64,000 nt of DNA from Tenggerimyces flavus (GTDB lineage Bacteria > Actinomycetota > Actinomycetes > Propionibacteriales > Actinopolymorphaceae): NCBI RefSeq assembly GCF_016907715.1, contig NZ_JAFBCM010000001.1:5456001-5520000 (forward strand), given 5' to 3'. The position numbers and the translations under genes were made by a program. The notes beneath the pieces were generated by a model. The model did no database searches, was not told the origin of the DNA, and was given only the letters and a program-made list of their open reading frames with translations. Shown here in pieces: positions 46,779 to 55,415 of this stretch; positions within the stretch are counted from its first letter, which is position 1, and each line of letters begins with the position of its first letter.

Positions 46779-46835
46779 GTCGCGGCGCCGGTGGCAGGGT
46801 GTGCACGTTCAGGTTGACGACGACGGAGGAGACCG

Positions 46836-47495
46836 ATGGCTGACCGAGCGGGAGAGCTCGTCACCGAGACGTTCGAGTACGACGGTGGCCGCCGGGTCGC
46901 GGTGTACGTGCCGCCCGACAAGCCGGAGGCCGTGGTGTACGCCGGGGATGGGCAGCTGATCTCGCAGTGGGGCAAGGACCTCGACGCCGCCGACGTCCCG
47001 CCCACGCTGGTCGTCGGCGCGTACCGGACGGACGACCCGGACGAGATGGCGCGCATCAAGGAGTACTCACCGTCGTTCGACGAGGAACGGTTCGCCGCAC
47101 ACGAGCGCTTCTTCGTCGAAAACGTCCGCGCCTGGGTCGAGAAGCGCTTCGGCGTCGCGCTGCCGGCCGAACGCACCGCGGTGTGCGGCGTCTCCGCGGG
47201 CGCCGAGCTCTCCCTCGCCCTGGGGGTAAGGCACCCGGACGTCTACGGCGCGGTCTTCTCCGCCTCGCCCGGCGGCGGCTACCGCCCGCCCGCCGACCTG
47301 GTGGCCCCGCTGCCGCGCACGTACCTCGTCGCCGGCAGGCAGGAGCCCTGGTTCCTGGAGAACGCCACCCGCTGGGCGGACGCGCTACGCGATGCCGGCG
47401 CGGACGTCGTCATCGAAGAACGCGAAGGCGACCACGGCGACCCGTTCTGGCAGGAGGAGTTCCCGCGGATGGTCGCCTGGGCGTTCAACCGCTGA
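46836..47495 (+). CDS. Esterase of the enterochelin-esterase/esterase-D-like alpha/beta fold
   Basis: The 219-aa protein has GGAGGAG before ATG 46836. It has a short N-terminal YDGGRRVAVYVPPD strand, VVYAGDGQLISQW, the nucleophile elbow TAVCGVSAGAELSLAL (Ser near residue 124), ASPGGGY and a late Asp/His pair in the REGDHGDPFWQEEFP region. The DGQ motif after the first strand is typical of predicted hydrolases of the Fes/esterase-D superfamily. A link to siderophore breakdown is possible but the locus is 35 kb away. Confidence 0.87.
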   Translation: MADRAGELVTETFEYDGGRRVAVYVPPDKPEAVVYAGDGQLISQWGKDLDAADVPPTLVVGAYRTDDPDEMARIKEYSPSFDEERFAAHERFFVENVRAWVEKRFGVALPAERTAVCGVSAGAELSLALGVRHPDVYGAVFSASPGGGYRPPADLVAPLPRTYLVAGRQEPWFLENATRWADALRDAGADVVIEEREGDHGDPFWQEEFPRMVAWAFNR

Positions 47496-47498
47496 GGC

Positions 47499-48434
47499 CT
47501 ACTCCCAGGCGCGGCGCTTGCGGCCCTCGCGCGGCGGGGCGGTCTGCTCCCACACGCGACGCCACGACGCGGCCTTCGGACCGCTCGGGTCCGGGGTCGC
47601 GCCCTTGGCCGCGCGCTTGGCGGCTTCCCACCAGGTCGTCGCGTCCTCGTCCAGCAGCTGCGCCACACCCTCGCGGATCCGGGGCGCCAGGTCGCGCGGC
47701 CCCTCGCCCTCGACCGGCCAGATCGCCGGACCGAACCGTACGCGCACCGGCAGCCGGCCGGGCCGCGGCCAGCCACGGCCGCGGGGCATCGCGGCGAACG
47801 AGCCGCGGATTCCCACCGGCACGATCGGCACGCCGTGCTCGACGGCCAGCCACGCCGCGCCGAGCTTGAACCGGCTCGCCCAGCCGTCCACCGATCGCGT
47901 CCCCTCCGGGAACACGACGACGTTCCAGCCCTCGGCGAGCAGGTCGCCCGGCGTCTGCGACAGCGAGCCACCGCGACGTTCGATCGGGAACGTGTTGAAC
48001 ACCATCGCCGACCCCGACGCCCGCCACCAGGTGTCGAAGAAGTAGTCCGCCGCCGCGGCCACCGCCGTACGGCGACGCCACGGGCCGGGCAGCGTCATCA
48101 GGATCAGCGGCGTGTCCAGGTGCGACGTGTGGTTGGCCACGAACAGCACCGGCGGCTTCAACCGTTGCAGCACATCGAGCCCCGTCACCGAAGGCGTCAC
48201 CGTGGACCGCAGCAGCGGCCCGAGGCCGAAGCGCTGCACGACGTCGCGCACCGCGTTCGCCGCCGGCGTCCGCGCCCACGTCGTCGGGAACACCGAAGGC
48301 TGCTTGTCCGGCTGCCACTGCTGAGCCGACCGCGGCACGAGCGGCCGCCGGCCCCAGCGCCAGCCGCGCGCGACCTGCTGGACGTCCTTGACCGTGTCCC
48401 GGACGAACTTCACCGGGCTCTTCGACGAAGCCAT
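47499..48434 (-). CDS. 1-acyl-sn-glycerol-3-phosphate acyltransferase family protein
   Basis: Acyltransferase of 311 aa with the HxxxxD motif in VANHTSHLDTPLIL near residue 107, FPIERRGG near 149, and the FPEGTRSVDG block near 182 that binds glycerol phosphate. The N-terminus (VKFVRDTVKDVQQVARGWRWGRRP) and C-terminus are longer than in the housekeeping plsC at 15987. It starts directly at the stop of the LarA-like gene, so it belongs to the acyl-reductase operon and may acylate a product of that pathway. Confidence 0.9.
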   Translation of the reverse strand: MASSKSPVKFVRDTVKDVQQVARGWRWGRRPLVPRSAQQWQPDKQPSVFPTTWARTPAANAVRDVVQRFGLGPLLRSTVTPSVTGLDVLQRLKPPVLFVANHTSHLDTPLILMTLPGPWRRRTAVAAAADYFFDTWWRASGSAMVFNTFPIERRGGSLSQTPGDLLAEGWNVVVFPEGTRSVDGWASRFKLGAAWLAVEHGVPIVPVGIRGSFAAMPRGRGWPRPGRLPVRVRFGPAIWPVEGEGPRDLAPRIREGVAQLLDEDATTWWEAAKRAAKGATPDPSGPKAASWRRVWEQTAPPREGRKRRAWE

Positions 48435-50015
48435 CTAGCGCACGTCCGAGATCAGGTGCGGCGGGTTGTGCGTGTACGTGATCGACGGCGAACGTCCGAC
48501 CGTGTGGCTCACCATCTCCAGCGCGTCGTTCAGCGTCGACGCGGCACGGAAGCCCATCCGCTCGACCGCCTTGCGGTTGCCGCCGACCCAGACGACGTCA
48601 CCCACGTGGTCCATCGCGTGCGCGGCCCAGTACCACATGTAGAACGGGTGCACGCCGTGGTAGGCGTACGACGTCCGGTACAGGTGGATGTACCACGGGT
48701 CCGTCGCGTATTGCTTCTCGAACTTCTTCTCGATCGTCGCCGGGTCGGTCGACTCGGCGAGCACCTCTTCGAAGAAGTCGACGTACGACGGGTGGTGCAG
48801 CTGGTTGAACTCGTACTGCACGGGGTGGTACAGGATCACCGCGCCGCCCTTACGGACGACCGGCATGTTCCGGTAGGAGTTGAAGAAGTAGCCCAAGCCC
48901 ATGCAGGTCGCGAGGATCGGGTTCATCACCGCGTTGACGTTGTACGGCCCGATGAACGGCACGCCCATGATCAGCACGTCGGTCTGGCCCTGCACCTCGA
49001 CGGCCTGCTGCTTGAAGCAGTTCTCCAGCGTCTTCGCGTGCACCGCCTCGGTCTCGCCCGCGTGCACGCCGGTGATGCCGTACGCCGACCGCACGTCTTC
49101 GAAGATCTTGCGCTTGAGCTTCTTCGGCGCCAGCGCGATGCCGCGCTTGGCCGCGAGCATGTTGGCCTGGTCGCGTACGCCCCACTCCCACTCGCGCTTG
49201 TTCATGAAGCCGATGGGCTCGGGGAAGATGTCGTTGTTGAGCGTGGTCTCGACCGTGAAGATCTTGACGTGCTCCTTGAGCAAACGCCCCATGCGCCATG
49301 CGGAGTGGTGCATCGCCGACTTCTCGGCGTCCATGAACGATCGCGAGTGCACCATCGTGTGGCTGTTGTGGTGGTGCCGCAGCGAGCGGTACGAAGCGAG
49401 CCCGATCGGGACGGACTTGTGCCCGCCGTCCATCGGCACGATGTTGATGTTGACGTAGACGATCAGGTCGGACGTCGCCGCCCGCTTGTTGATCTCGACC
49501 TCTTCGCCCTTCTCGGTCTCGCCGATGAACTCGAGGTTGTCCTTGTCCTCCGCGTCGTGGTTGTACAACAACCCCTGCGGAGCGAACGAACGGTAGATCC
49601 GCTCCCCCAGCGCGTGCTGCAGCTCCGACGGCATCATCCGCCGGTGCAGCGCGAGCGCCGCGATGATCTCGACGTCGTCGACGCCGGCCTGCGCGGCGAG
49701 CGTCAGCACCTGCTCCATGATGCGCTGCCGGATGTCCGGCCGCTTCATCGGCGGCAGCGGCAGCGACACGTCGTCGAACGCGATCGTGAGGCGCATGCCC
49801 GGACGCAGCAGCGCGCGGAGCGGCTCGGAGTTCTCCGGGTTCTCCAACGCGTTCGCGATCGCCGCGTCGATGTCCCGGATGCCCGGCAGCGACTCCGGCG
49901 GATAGATCACGCGGGTCCCCGTGGGGAACCGCTCGAGCCGGAAACCCTCACCCTCGTGGACGAGGAGTGGCGGCGTCCGGTCGTCGACCTCGAGTACGAA
50001 TCCTGGTCGGCTCAC
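48435..50015 (-). CDS. LarA-like (lactate racemase N-domain) protein
   Basis: Protein of 526 aa related to nickel-pincer lactate racemase LarA. It has an N-terminal domain with IAFDDVSLPLPPMKRPDIRQRIMEQVL near residue 80, a LIVYVNINIVPMDGGHKSVPIGLASY segment near 195, and HHHNSHTMVHS His residues near 215. The larBCE genes for the cofactor are not here, and classical LarA is about 420 aa, so the reaction is unknown. It sits between alcohol dehydrogenase (24-bp gap) and acyltransferase (no gap). Confidence 0.8.
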   Translation of the reverse strand: MSRPGFVLEVDDRTPPLLVHEGEGFRLERFPTGTRVIYPPESLPGIRDIDAAIANALENPENSEPLRALLRPGMRLTIAFDDVSLPLPPMKRPDIRQRIMEQVLTLAAQAGVDDVEIIAALALHRRMMPSELQHALGERIYRSFAPQGLLYNHDAEDKDNLEFIGETEKGEEVEINKRAATSDLIVYVNINIVPMDGGHKSVPIGLASYRSLRHHHNSHTMVHSRSFMDAEKSAMHHSAWRMGRLLKEHVKIFTVETTLNNDIFPEPIGFMNKREWEWGVRDQANMLAAKRGIALAPKKLKRKIFEDVRSAYGITGVHAGETEAVHAKTLENCFKQQAVEVQGQTDVLIMGVPFIGPYNVNAVMNPILATCMGLGYFFNSYRNMPVVRKGGAVILYHPVQYEFNQLHHPSYVDFFEEVLAESTDPATIEKKFEKQYATDPWYIHLYRTSYAYHGVHPFYMWYWAAHAMDHVGDVVWVGGNRKAVERMGFRAASTLNDALEMVSHTVGRSPSITYTHNPPHLISDVR

Positions 50016-50039
50016 CTTGGTGACTCCCTCTCCCGGTCC

Positions 50040-51221
50040 TTATGAGTTTCGTAGATCGAACGCGACTTTGACAGTCCCCAACCGACCGGCGGAGTGCGCG
50101 TGGTCCAATGCCTCGCGCCACCGATACAGCGGGTATCTGCCCCCGACAACGCCGTCGAGTGGCGCGTGTGCGGCGAGCTCGAACGCCTTGCCGAACGCCT
50201 CAGCGCCGGCCGTCGCGTACGTGCCCACCATCTCCAGCTCGCGGAACCACACCGGCGACAGGTCGGCGCCCGTCGACGGCATGCCCGACAGCACGACCCG
50301 GCCCCCTGCGCGGGTCGTCCGCATCACGGTGTCCAGCGAGCTCTTGCTGCCGACCGCGTCGATCGCGACGTCGACACCGCCGAGCAGGAACTCCGGTCCG
50401 CGCTCGGGCGAGAGCCGAAACGCCGACGTCGCCCTGCGTACGCGGGCCGGCACCTCGTCCGGCGCGAGCACGTCGGAGGCGCCGAACGCGCGGGCCAGCT
50501 CCACCTGTCGCGCGTGCTTGGCGACGACCGAGATCCGCCCGGCACCGGTGAGCTCGCGCAGCGCCAGCGTCACGAACAGTCCGACCGCTCCGGCACCGGA
50601 CACCAGCACCGAGCCGTTCTCCGGGATGTTTGCCTTCAACGCCGTGTGCACGGCGCACGCGATCGGCTCGACGAGCACCGCGCGCTCGTCGCTCAGTCCC
50701 TCGGGAACGGCGTACAGCTGGCTGCGGTGCGCGACGAACTCGCCGCCCCAGCCGCCGCCGGTGTCCGCGCAGTAGCCGGTCTGCAGGCCGGGCGAGACGT
50801 GCCCGACCGTGATCCGGTCGCACAGGTTGGTGTTGCCGGACTCGCACGAGGGGCACGGCTCGACGCCGCGCGCCGCGCAGGCGAGCACGGAGTCGAGCAC
50901 GACGCGGGTGCCCTTCGGGAGGTCCTCGCAGTCGTCCATCAGCTCGCCGACGACCTCGTGGCCGGGAACGAACGGCATCGACACCAGCGCGGAGAAGTAC
51001 AGGCTGGTGTGGCCGAAGATCGCGCCGAGGTCGGAGCCGCAGATGCCGGACAGGATCGGCTTGACCCGGGCCCAGCCGGGGCCGCGCGGCTTCGGCGCGT
51101 CCCGCGTGATCAGCCGGATCGGCGCCGCCGGGCCGGTGAGGACGCCGGGGATCCGTCCACCCATCGCCTTCGCCGCGACGTAGCGCGGAAGCGACCGGTA
51201 CATCTCCAGGGCGAGCATCAT
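50040..51221 (-). CDS. Zinc-dependent alcohol dehydrogenase (MDR superfamily)
   Basis: Dehydrogenase of 393 aa. The ATG overlaps the stop of the upstream reductase (51218-51221). Catalytic zinc region SGICGSDLG and PGHEVVGE; structural zinc cysteines in VLACAARGVEPCPSCESGNTNLC near residue 115; NAD(P) site VLVSGAGAVGLFVTLAL near 195. The spacing in the structural-zinc loop is irregular (CAARGVEPC). Its position suggests interconversion of an alcohol or aldehyde with the acyl reductase product. Confidence 0.9.
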   Translation of the reverse strand: MMLALEMYRSLPRYVAAKAMGGRIPGVLTGPAAPIRLITRDAPKPRGPGWARVKPILSGICGSDLGAIFGHTSLYFSALVSMPFVPGHEVVGELMDDCEDLPKGTRVVLDSVLACAARGVEPCPSCESGNTNLCDRITVGHVSPGLQTGYCADTGGGWGGEFVAHRSQLYAVPEGLSDERAVLVEPIACAVHTALKANIPENGSVLVSGAGAVGLFVTLALRELTGAGRISVVAKHARQVELARAFGASDVLAPDEVPARVRRATSAFRLSPERGPEFLLGGVDVAIDAVGSKSSLDTVMRTTRAGGRVVLSGMPSTGADLSPVWFRELEMVGTYATAGAEAFGKAFELAAHAPLDGVVGGRYPLYRWREALDHAHSAGRLGTVKVAFDLRNS

Positions 51222-53503
51222 GAGGTGCGCTCCGCGGGCAGCTCGTCGGCGAACGGGATCGCGAGGCGGTTCGCCGCCGACGACGTCTTCCACTCCTCGA
51301 CCGGCCAGCGGCCCTTGCGGGCTCGCCGCCACAGGTGCACGTCCGGGCTCACCGCGACCGGGCGGCCGACGGCCTCGAGCATGGGCAGGTCGGAGTGGCT
51401 GTCGGCGTAGGCGTACGACTTGGTCAGGTCGAAGCCGTGCTGGCCGGCGTACCGGATCAGCCAGGCGGCGCGCGACTCCCCCACCAGCGGCGGGCCGGAG
51501 AGGTAGCCGGTGCATCTTCCGCGGTCGTCGGTAGCGAGCTCGGCGGCGACGATCTCGTCGAACAACGGCTCCAGCGGCCTGGTCAGCGGGCGGATCGCGC
51601 CGGTGATGAGCACGGTCCGGTGACCCGCGGCGCGGTGCGCGCGGACCTGTCGCAGCGCGGCGGCGGAGACGCGTTCGAGCACGTGCTTGGCGAGCACGCT
51701 GTCGACGATGTTCTCCAGCTCCTCCAGGTCGGCGCCGGCGTAGCGGCGGTAGACCGAGCGGAGGAACGCGCCGCGGTCGCGGCGTTCGGCGCGGATGAAG
51801 CCGGGCACCTTGCGGAGCATCGTGCCGATCTCGCGGACGCGTTCGGTGCGGTCGAGCTCGGGCATCCGCAGCCAGAGGTAGGTCTCGATCACGTTCGACG
51901 ACAGCAGCGTGCCGTCCATGTCGAACGCGGCGAGGATCTCGCCGCTCTCCGGCAGCTCCTTGGCCACGGTCGGTGCGGAGCGGCCGCGGCGGCGCCGGAT
52001 GACGTCGTACTTGCGCATCGACTCGGTGACGTTCGGGCAGTGCACCTCGACCATGTAGTGGCGCCAGTCGACGATGCCGGTGTCGAACGGGAAGTCTTCC
52101 TTGTCGGCCTCCTCGAGCCGGTGGTAGAGCTCCATCAGCCGGTCGTCGGTGAAGAGCAGCTCGGCCTCGACGTACGGGCGGTAGAGATCCATGTAGCGGC
52201 GCAGGAACTCCAGCCGGCGCTGCAGCTGGTCGACCTCGCGGGCGATCTTGCGGATGCGTTCGCCTCTGGGGGCGTGAGTCACGACGTACTCGGCGATCTT
52301 GTGCGCTCGTTCGCTCATCGCCAGGATGCGCTCGACGCGCTCGCCGCCGGGGAACCGCCAGGTGGCGAGGCGGACGGCGCCTCGTTCGCTCATGTCGAAC
52401 GGGTTCTCGTCGAAGTACTCCCGGATGTACTCGTAGACCTTCGCGTAGGTGAAGGGATTCCGCGCGCCGGAGGCCATGTGGTAGTAGGCGGGCTTGCCCT
52501 TCTCGGGGCTCTCGGCCGCGGCGGCGAGGATCGCATTGACGACGTGGTCGACGGGAACGACGTCCATGATCGCGTCCGGGCTCGCGGGGAACTCCGGCAG
52601 CTCGCCGCGTCCGTACGCGAGGATCAACGGGTCGGCCATCTTGAAGCCCTCGATCCAGCCGGGGTGCGGCGTCTCGAGGGCACTCTCGATGATGCTGGGG
52701 CGGGCGACCGTCACGGACATGCGCTGCGCGAACTCTTCGACGACGCGCTCGCCCATGGCCTTGGTGAACGTGTAGACGTCGGTCCAGCCGAGCGAACGTG
52801 CGCGTTCGCCGCCGGCTTCGACGAGCTTCTTCTGGACCCACTCGTTCCGGCGCCGCTCGGCGTCCTGCGCGGCCGTGATGGGGCCGGCTCGCCGGTGCTC
52901 GCGCTCGGCTTCCTTGCGCAGCTTGGACAGGATGCCGGGGCTGCGCGAGGTCTCCTCGACCCGGTCGCGCATGGCCTGGCCCCACTTGGCCTCGGTGCGC
53001 CAGTCGACGACGTGGTCGACGGGGCCTTCGGGGATCGCGCCTCTTCTTCTTCCGGAGACGTACGCGGTGGAGACGTGCACATAGTGGGTGTCGGGGCTGC
53101 TCGCCTCGATCTTCTCCAGCAACTGCTGGGTGCCGAGCACGTTCGTCCGGAACGCCTCGTCGATGGGCGGGTCGAAGCTCACGTCACCGGCACAGTGAAT
53201 GACGATGTCCATGCCTGTCGGGAGGCCTGGGATCGTGCTCAGGTCGCCCTCGACGACGTCGATCCGCTGCTCCAGCAGCTCGGTGGTGCCACCGGCCGCG
53301 TTGCGGCTGGACTCGAAGATCTTCTTGTTGAGGACCTGCTCCATGCGGGAGCGGCCGGAGAGGCTTCCCTTGGGGCGAACGAGCGCGACGACGGTGGTGT
53401 CCGGCAGGTCGGCCAGGATCCGGTGCAGGAGGGCCTCACCGACGAAGCCGGTAACCCCGGTGATGAGGATCCGCTTCCCCCGGAGTCGTTCGCTCAGCCT
53501 CAC
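51218..53503 (-). CDS. Fatty-acyl reductase-like SDR fused to a HAD-IB phosphatase
   Basis: The 761-aa fusion starts at GTG 53503 with AAGGGGG upstream (a TTG 14 codons earlier is possible). Part 1 is an extended-SDR/FAR-like NAD(P) domain: ILITGVTGFVGEALLHRIL, then VIHCAGDVSFD, VSTAYVSG and the catalytic YTFTK in DVYTFTKAMGERVVEE near residue 255. Part 2, from about 520, is a HAD-IB hydrolase with FDMDGTLLSSN, TGAIRPL and the late DSHSDLPML. This suggests reduction of an acyl-CoA coupled to phosphate-ester hydrolysis. First gene of the operon. Confidence 0.85.
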   Translation of the reverse strand: MRLSERLRGKRILITGVTGFVGEALLHRILADLPDTTVVALVRPKGSLSGRSRMEQVLNKKIFESSRNAAGGTTELLEQRIDVVEGDLSTIPGLPTGMDIVIHCAGDVSFDPPIDEAFRTNVLGTQQLLEKIEASSPDTHYVHVSTAYVSGRRRGAIPEGPVDHVVDWRTEAKWGQAMRDRVEETSRSPGILSKLRKEAEREHRRAGPITAAQDAERRRNEWVQKKLVEAGGERARSLGWTDVYTFTKAMGERVVEEFAQRMSVTVARPSIIESALETPHPGWIEGFKMADPLILAYGRGELPEFPASPDAIMDVVPVDHVVNAILAAAAESPEKGKPAYYHMASGARNPFTYAKVYEYIREYFDENPFDMSERGAVRLATWRFPGGERVERILAMSERAHKIAEYVVTHAPRGERIRKIAREVDQLQRRLEFLRRYMDLYRPYVEAELLFTDDRLMELYHRLEEADKEDFPFDTGIVDWRHYMVEVHCPNVTESMRKYDVIRRRRGRSAPTVAKELPESGEILAAFDMDGTLLSSNVIETYLWLRMPELDRTERVREIGTMLRKVPGFIRAERRDRGAFLRSVYRRYAGADLEELENIVDSVLAKHVLERVSAAALRQVRAHRAAGHRTVLITGAIRPLTRPLEPLFDEIVAAELATDDRGRCTGYLSGPPLVGESRAAWLIRYAGQHGFDLTKSYAYADSHSDLPMLEAVGRPVAVSPDVHLWRRARKGRWPVEEWKTSSAANRLAIPFADELPAERTS

Positions 53504-53643
53504 GCGTGCGGCCCCCTTGGTCTGGCTCGGTCTGGTGATTGGCAACGGTGTGTCGATGCGCGGTCCTCCAGACCGTCATCCGCCACACCATATCTGGGTC
53601 CTGTGGGTTCTCGGCCTCCGGTTGTCGGCCAGGTCCGGTAGGG

Positions 53644-53661
53644 TTCGAACGCGTTTTCGAA
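53644..53661. promoter_or_regulatory. LexA-like (SOS) box
   Basis: TTCGAACGCGTTTTCGAA differs from the actinobacterial SOS box TCGAACnnnnGTTCGA at one base. A ribosome site and a 60-codon ORF follow 8-15 bp downstream. Confidence 0.5.
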
Positions 53662-53676
53662 TCCTTGTGGAGGCCG

Positions 53677-53859
53677 ATGATGAAGGTTGTGTGGAGCGAG
53701 CTCAGGCAGGACGGGGAGCACGATAGTGGCCCCGGCGCGTCAGCGCGGCGTGGTGAATCTCACCCTCGCAGTGGCCGTGCGCCGCTGGTCGTGTTCACGG
53801 AGCCCACGGGCCTGGTGGCCGCGGCGTCCGTGGACATGGAGGAGGTCCAACCGCCGTGA
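53677..53859 (+). CDS. Possible small SOS-controlled ORF
   Basis: A 60-codon frame (MMKVVWSELRQDGEHDSGPG...) with GGAGG 3 nt before the first of two ATGs, directly after the LexA-like box. No family recognised. The middle is low-complexity and the end (VVFTEPTGLVAAASVDMEEV) looks more like protein. It could equally be chance in a decayed interval. Confidence 0.3.
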   Translation: MMKVVWSELRQDGEHDSGPGASARRGESHPRSGRAPLVVFTEPTGLVAAASVDMEEVQPP

Positions 53860-54007
53860 CGGGCCGCCGATCTCGGACAGGTGTGGACCGGCCCGCCGCG
53901 AGCGTAGTGAACCCGAGCGTGCCCCTCGGCGCCAACTCGATCGGCATCCGATCTGCGCCTGCGCCCGGCTGGCCGGATGCGAGTCGAGCCGCTCACGCGA
54001 TGGCCGT

Positions 54008-54062
54008 TTGGATGAAGGGCACCTTCATCCAAACCTATTGGATGAAGGGCACCTTCATCCAA
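54008..54062. repeat. Palindrome pair 1 (25 bp + ACCTA + 25 bp)
   Basis: Two identical 25-bp palindromes, arms TTGGATGAAGG/CCTTCATCCAA with loop GCA, separated by exactly ACCTA. Confidence 0.95.
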
Positions 54063-54101
54063 CGTGACCGTGCCCTCGCACAAAGCGGTGCCGACGATCG
54101 C
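54059..54101 (-). pseudogene. Fragment resembling the 3' end of priA
   Basis: ccaacgtga...gcggtgccgacgatcgc matches 54723-54765 in the intact priA gene at about 38 of 43 positions. In the same frame it encodes AIVGTALCEGTVTL, against [14 protein letters not shown] in PriA. It begins at the edge of palindrome pair 1. Confidence 0.6.
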
Positions 54102-54137
54102 GGAGGGCTCATCGAGGGGCAGCCTCCCCGTAGCGTT

Positions 54138-54192
54138 TTGAATGAAGGGCACCTTCATTCGAACCTATTGAATGAAGGTGCCCTTCATTCAA
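54138..54192. repeat. Palindrome pair 2 (25 bp + ACCTA + 25 bp)
   Basis: Arms TTGAATGAAGG/CCTTCATTC(G/A)A with loops GCA and TGC. The second is the inverse of the first, and they are separated by ACCTA. Differences from pair 1 are mainly transitions. Confidence 0.95.
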
Positions 54193-54591
54193 ACCCAGAG
54201 CGGACGGAACCCCCGGCTCCATCGAAACCACAAGAGACCGAGGGCCAACAAGAAGCCCAAGCACGGCAACAAACCCCAGCAAGAAGGAACCTGGCCCGGG
54301 CACCCGTTCCCGGGGGCAGGGGCGGCGCGTGAAAAACAGGTGGCCGGGCCGGGGCGAGTCAAGGGTCGAAGATCGCGAAGCGACGCCTCTCTCGTTCTGC
54401 GCGAAGCGCCCCCAGGGAGGCGCCCTTGACGCGCCCCGGACCGGCCACCACACTCGACCGCCGCAACAGCCCACGGACAGCGCCAAACGCCCGGAGAGCT
54501 CTCAGCGAACACCGCACCAACAGAGCACCAGACCCAGAAGAGCTTCGCCAAGAACCCGACCCGCACCACCCGCACCCGCCGCGCCACCCAA

Positions 54592-54659
54592 CCGTGATCA
54601 TGAAGGCAAACCCGCCGTATACGACCAGTTCGGCTTCACGATCACCATCATGATCACGG
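54592..54659. repeat. Palindrome around GTATAC, second copy
   Basis: Outer arms CCGTGATCATGA and TCATGATCACGG are exact reverse complements. The interior ccGTATACgaccagttcggcttca matches the element at 34174-34249 read on the other strand. Confidence 0.85.
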
Positions 54660-54695
54660 CGGCCTCGAGGGCACCTGGCGCATGGGCCGACTCAG

Positions 54696-55415
54696 TCAGG
54701 CCACCGCGGCGAGCGCGTCCTCCAACGTGAAGGCGCCCTCGTACAACGCGGTGCCGACGATCGCCCCCTCCACCCCGTCCGGGACGAGGGCGGCGATCGC
54801 GCGGAGGTCGTCGAGGGTGGAGATGCCGCCGCTCGCCACGATCGGCGCGGACGTCGCCGCGCAGACCGAGCGCAGCAGCTCGAGGTTCGGGCCCTGCAGC
54901 ATGCCGTCCTTGTCGACGTCCGTCACCACGTAGCGCGCGCACCCCTCCGAGTCCAGCCGCGCCAGCGTCTCGAAGAGGTCGCCGCCGGTACGTGTCCACC
55001 CGCGCGCCGCCAACGTTCGGCCCTTGACGTCGAGGCCGACCGCCACCCGGTCGCCGTACGTGGCGATCGCCTTCGCGCACCACTCCGGGTTCTCCAGCGC
55101 CGCGGTGCCGAGGTTCACCCGCCGGCACCCCGTGCTCATCGCCCACGACAGCGCGGCGTCGTCGCGCAGCCCACCCGAGAGCTCCACGGCAACCGACAAG
55201 GAGTCGATCACCCGCGCCAGCAAGGCGCGGTTCTCGCCACGACCGAACGCGGCGTCCAGATCGACGAGGTGCACCCACTGCGCACCGCGGCGCTCCCAGT
55301 TGCGCGCCGCCTCCAACGGGTCGCCGTACTGACCGCCGGTGCCGGCCACGCCCTGCACCAGCTGAACGGCCTTGCCAGCAGCGACATCGACAGCGGGAAG
55401 AAGGTCCAAGCTCAT
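54696..55415 (-). CDS. priA: Bifunctional HisA/TrpF isomerase PriA
   Basis: (Beta-alpha)8 isomerase of 239 aa converting ProFAR (histidine pathway) and phosphoribosyl anthranilate (tryptophan pathway) in actinobacteria. The two catalytic Asp lie in [18 protein letters not shown] and [15 protein letters not shown]. Phosphate loops are [28 protein letters not shown] and [10 protein letters not shown]. The arginine-containing [14 protein letters not shown] loop, needed for dual specificity, is intact. It overlaps the isochorismatase-like gene by 4 bp. hisF does not follow. Confidence 0.95.
   Translation of the reverse strand: MSLDLLPAVDVAAGKAVQLVQGVAGTGGQYGDPLEAARNWERRGAQWVHLVDLDAAFGRGENRALLARVIDSLSVAVELSGGLRDDAALSWAMSTGCRRVNLGTAALENPEWCAKAIATYGDRVAVGLDVKGRTLAARGWTRTGGDLFETLARLDSEGCARYVVTDVDKDGMLQGPNLELLRSVCAATSAPIVASGGISTLDDLRAIAALVPDGVEGAIVGTALYEGAFTLEDALAAVA

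Larger units (their letters stand above)
53504..54695. other. Non-coding, repeat-rich interval
   Basis: About 1.2 kb with no well-supported gene. It contains a LexA-like box with a 60-codon ORF, two pairs of palindromes, a fragment similar to the 3' end of priA, a CGCGAAGCG direct repeat near 54373 and 54401 and a GTATAC-centred palindrome at the right end. All longer reading frames here have abnormal composition and no ribosome site. Confidence 0.7.

Noticed and set aside
54189-54587. 132-codon ORF on the minus strand in the repeat region
   Set aside because: Abnormal composition, no recognisable domain and start inside repeats; treated as non-coding.
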